Of a DNA stretch of 64,000 bases, positions 61,903 through 64,000 are shown piece after piece (position 1 is the first letter of the stretch; each line of letters starts with the position of its first letter). Both the position numbers and the translations under genes were made by a program. The notes beneath the pieces were generated by a model that searched no databases, was not told where the DNA came from, and saw only the letters and a list, made by a program, of their open reading frames with translations. The stretch lies in NCBI RefSeq assembly GCF_900107535.1, contig NZ_FNRA01000008.1:1-64000 (forward strand), given 5' to 3'. This stretch comes from Pedobacter hartonius. GTDB lineage: Bacteria; Bacteroidota; Bacteroidia; Sphingobacteriales; Sphingobacteriaceae.

Positions 61903-62990
61903 TGAATAACGACCAAACAACATACCCTTACGAGCCGGAATTCTCCCTTAAAAAGCTATTACTAGACCGTGTAGGTGATTTTAAGTACCTGCTCAGGTTT
62001 AAGAAGTCAATGGCTTTGGTATTGGTCATTGCAGCGGCGCTGGGAGCAGCATTTGCGTGGAAATGGCCGGTAACCTATACCGCCAGGTTGACATTTGTAA
62101 TTGATGATTCTAAATCCAGTGGCGGTGGTGGCGGCCTTTCCTCCCTGGCAAGCCAGTTTGGGTTCAATCTGGACGGAATTGGCGGAGCGAGCGGCGTTTT
62201 AGCGGGTGATAATGTTCAGGAATTATTGAAAAGTCAAAGGCTGATCAAAGAAACACTCCTATCCCCGTATGATGATAAAGGGACGCTCTCTCTGGCAGAC
62301 CAATATGCTAAAGTTTATAAACTCAATAAATTGTGGTTAAAGCATAGTAAAGACGGAAAGATTACCACCTTTCCAGTGAAAGCAAAAAGTTATTCGCGCT
62401 TACAGGATAGCCTGCTGCATGTAATTACTGATATGATCCTCAACGGAAGTTTCGGAATTGCAAAAACGGATAAAAAGCTGAGTTTCTTTGAGGTAAATAC
62501 AACCATGAGAGACGAAAAACTTGCCCAGCTCTTTTGTACCAGAATGATCAAACAGGGAACAGACTTTTTTATTCAAACAAAAACCGGAAGACTGCGCAAC
62601 AATGTGGAGCGTTTGCAACACCGTGCAGATAGTATCGGCGTAATTCTCAACCGCAAGACGTATGCGGCATCTTCAGCATCTCAAAGCCTGTTAGACCTGA
62701 ACCCTGCTTATACTTCCGCTAATGCGAATTCTGATATCAGGGAACGGGATAAATTGGTGTTGAGTTCCATCTATACTGAAACCGTTAAAAATCTTGAAGC
62801 CAGCAAAACAATGCTTGCCCAGGAAACCCCAACGGTACAAATTGTAGATGAACCGGAATTTCCACTGAAAAAGAACCGACTGAAATATTCAGCCACGATG
62901 CTGTTGTTCATGGTAGGATTTGTTGCCCTGTATGCTCTTTACCTGATTGCGACAAGGAAAACGGAGTCCAGTGAACAACACCTAGGTTAG
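61902..62990 (+). CDS. Wzz-type chain-length determinant without kinase domain
   Basis: 362 residues. The Wzz domain has a first membrane helix (FKKSMALVLVIAAALGAAFA) followed by WPVTYTARLTFVIDDSKSSG. A coiled-coil periplasmic region with VPVV-like VQIVDEPEFPLKKNRLKY follows, then a second helix (SATMLLFMVGFVALYALYLI). There is no Walker motif and no C-terminal tyrosine cluster, unlike Wzc at 40422. It should set the chain length of the polymer exported by its neighbour, with which it is translationally coupled (TAATG). Confidence 0.9.
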   Translation: MNNDQTTYPYEPEFSLKKLLLDRVGDFKYLLRFKKSMALVLVIAAALGAAFAWKWPVTYTARLTFVIDDSKSSGGGGGLSSLASQFGFNLDGIGGASGVLAGDNVQELLKSQRLIKETLLSPYDDKGTLSLADQYAKVYKLNKLWLKHSKDGKITTFPVKAKSYSRLQDSLLHVITDMILNGSFGIAKTDKKLSFFEVNTTMRDEKLAQLFCTRMIKQGTDFFIQTKTGRLRNNVERLQHRADSIGVILNRKTYAASSASQSLLDLNPAYTSANANSDIRERDKLVLSSIYTETVKNLEASKTMLAQETPTVQIVDEPEFPLKKNRLKYSATMLLFMVGFVALYALYLIATRKTESSEQHLG

Positions 62991-63111
62991 ATACAATAAT
63001 TAATATTATCCTTTTAGAGCGGAAGATTCAAGAGTCCAATAGTTGCAAGAGCCTTTTTTATTTTAGCTACCTCCTTTTTATAAAAAAGTGAAACCAGTTG
63101 CTTACCGATAT

Positions 63112-64000
63112 CTAATAACTTTCCCGTTTCTGAGTAGAGGGTTTACTTAATAATAGCCTGACGGCCTTTTCATTACAATGTAAGCCGTCATAAAAGAAAG
63201 TGTTATCAAACTTATATGCATCCGGATTATAGGATCCGTAGACCTTGATATTTTGTTTAACTGCGAGAGCCCTGAAATATTCTTCTGCCATCAATACATT
63301 ATGGTAAGCTCTATTTTTCATAAAGAAACTATAAACAACTGGATGAAATGGAGATAAATAAAATTCAACCTCAACACCCTGCCCCTGCATATATTCAACG
63401 AAATTGAACAGGAGGCGCTGATAATGCAGAGACAGCCCTTTAAATCCCCCAAGAGAATATACAGGATCCTCTGTAATACATTCGTTAGCTTTTAAAGCTA
63501 TCTCTGCTGCTGAAGCGTTTCTGTAACGCAGGTCATAAAAAATGGATCCATCGGTTAACCGGGTAAATCCGTCATTTACTCCTTGTTTAGTCGGAGTATA
63601 ATTGTTATTTATTCCATTTATCAGATAATGTATGGATGTCTTAAAATAAGAAACTGATATCAGCTCTGAGTACTTTTTATATTTGTATAAAAATGATTGT
63701 CTTGAGTACACCGGACTCTTTTTATCAACTCTTGACAAAAGATCACTATATCCATTTTCTAAAGTTCTCCATCGCGTTTGGTTGTGGTTATCATTCAGCA
63801 TCCATGGGTCTAAATCCAAAATGACTTTTTTGATTTTATATCCCTTTTTTTCGTACAGATCATAAATCGCCATTTCATCCTCAATTGTAGCGCCAGACAC
63901 TCCGTTGTTAATAAAATTAGGTTCATTAAAATTCGTTTTATGCAACTGCATTATCCTGCTTGACCCCAAAACTATTTCGGTTGGAGGTACAACCATACTT
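63112..64000 (-). CDS. SGNH-hydrolase-like hypothetical protein, 5' end outside the window
   Basis: At least 295 residues are visible, and the frame stays open to the right edge, so the N-terminus is missing. A GxS-type block near the visible start (EIVLGSSRIMQL) and a late DGLHCNEKA resemble blocks I and V of SGNH/GDSL esterases. In between are KVILDLDPWMLNDNHNQTRW and YLSPFHPVVYSFF. Such proteins in glycan loci often de-acetylate or transfer acyl groups, but no family is certain. It is convergent with wzz (121-nt gap). Confidence 0.5.
   Translation of the reverse strand, partial: SMVVPPTEIVLGSSRIMQLHKTNFNEPNFINNGVSGATIEDEMAIYDLYEKKGYKIKKVILDLDPWMLNDNHNQTRWRTLENGYSDLLSRVDKKSPVYSRQSFLYKYKKYSELISVSYFKTSIHYLINGINNNYTPTKQGVNDGFTRLTDGSIFYDLRYRNASAAEIALKANECITEDPVYSLGGFKGLSLHYQRLLFNFVEYMQGQGVEVEFYLSPFHPVVYSFFMKNRAYHNVLMAEEYFRALAVKQNIKVYGSYNPDAYKFDNTFFYDGLHCNEKAVRLLLSKPSTQKRESY

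Noticed and set aside
1..64000. CRISPR array, insertion sequences or prophage
   Set aside because: No regularly spaced direct repeats, transposase-like proteins or phage structural genes were seen on either strand.

Overview
The window looks like a chromosome segment of a Pedobacter-like member of the Sphingobacteriaceae (Bacteroidota). This is an inference from content: Wzi-type capsule proteins, DUF6266-type proteins, short histidine kinases with an SHNLR(A/T/G)PL H-box, few clear Shine-Dalgarno sequences, and several TAnnTTTG promoter elements of the Bacteroidota type. I see no tRNA, rRNA, CRISPR array or insertion sequence.

Left part (1-18.7 kb). A 57-codon relic of a glycogen debranching enzyme (glgX) lies at the edge, followed by a lipoprotein esterase. 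Next comes an oxidative-stress cluster: large catalase KatE, an ankyrin-repeat protein, a 38-residue membrane protein and a PRC-barrel protein. From 6.5 to 12.8 kb there is a putative surface-fibre locus: a pilin-like protein, a PapD-like chaperone, a three-domain pilin or adhesin, and convergently a 945-residue usher-like outer-membrane protein that probably shares an operon with a LuxR-type response regulator. From 12.9 to 17.5 kb lie three histidine-kinase-type genes and a CheY-like regulator; one of the kinases has no ATPase domain. A methyltransferase-like gene, a hypothetical gene and a large bidirectional terminator close this part.

Middle part (18.7-43.6 kb). This is a long minus-strand exopolysaccharide or capsule locus: a sugar nucleotidyltransferase, two WcaJ-type initiating phosphotransferases, a Wzi protein, WcaI- and WcaF-like enzymes, a family 2 and five family 4-like glycosyltransferases, a Wzy/O-antigen-ligase-like protein, three GT8-like transferases alternating in part with three paralogous left-handed beta-helix acyltransferases, a Wzx flippase, a Wzc tyrosine kinase and a Wza export lipoprotein. 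Many neighbours overlap by ATGA or TGATG, which indicates one polycistronic unit transcribed from an AT-rich region of about 1 kb (43.6-44.6 kb).

Right part (44.6-64 kb). Two acyltransferase-3 membrane proteins are followed by a zinc-ribbon microprotein, two tandem DUF6266-like genes, a structured intergenic element and a CpsB-type phosphatase. A second polysaccharide set then follows: a family 2 transferase, a second Wzy-like protein, an acyltransferase, several family 4 transferases, an RmlD-like reductase, a second Wzi, a large SLBB-repeat export protein and a Wzz without a kinase domain. A hypothetical gene with SGNH-like motifs runs off the right edge.

Taken together, the window encodes cell-surface construction: sugar activation, lipid-linked initiation, chain assembly and decoration, flipping, polymerisation and export through two separate outer-membrane routes. 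A possible protein fibre system and a dense group of two-component genes lie beside it.
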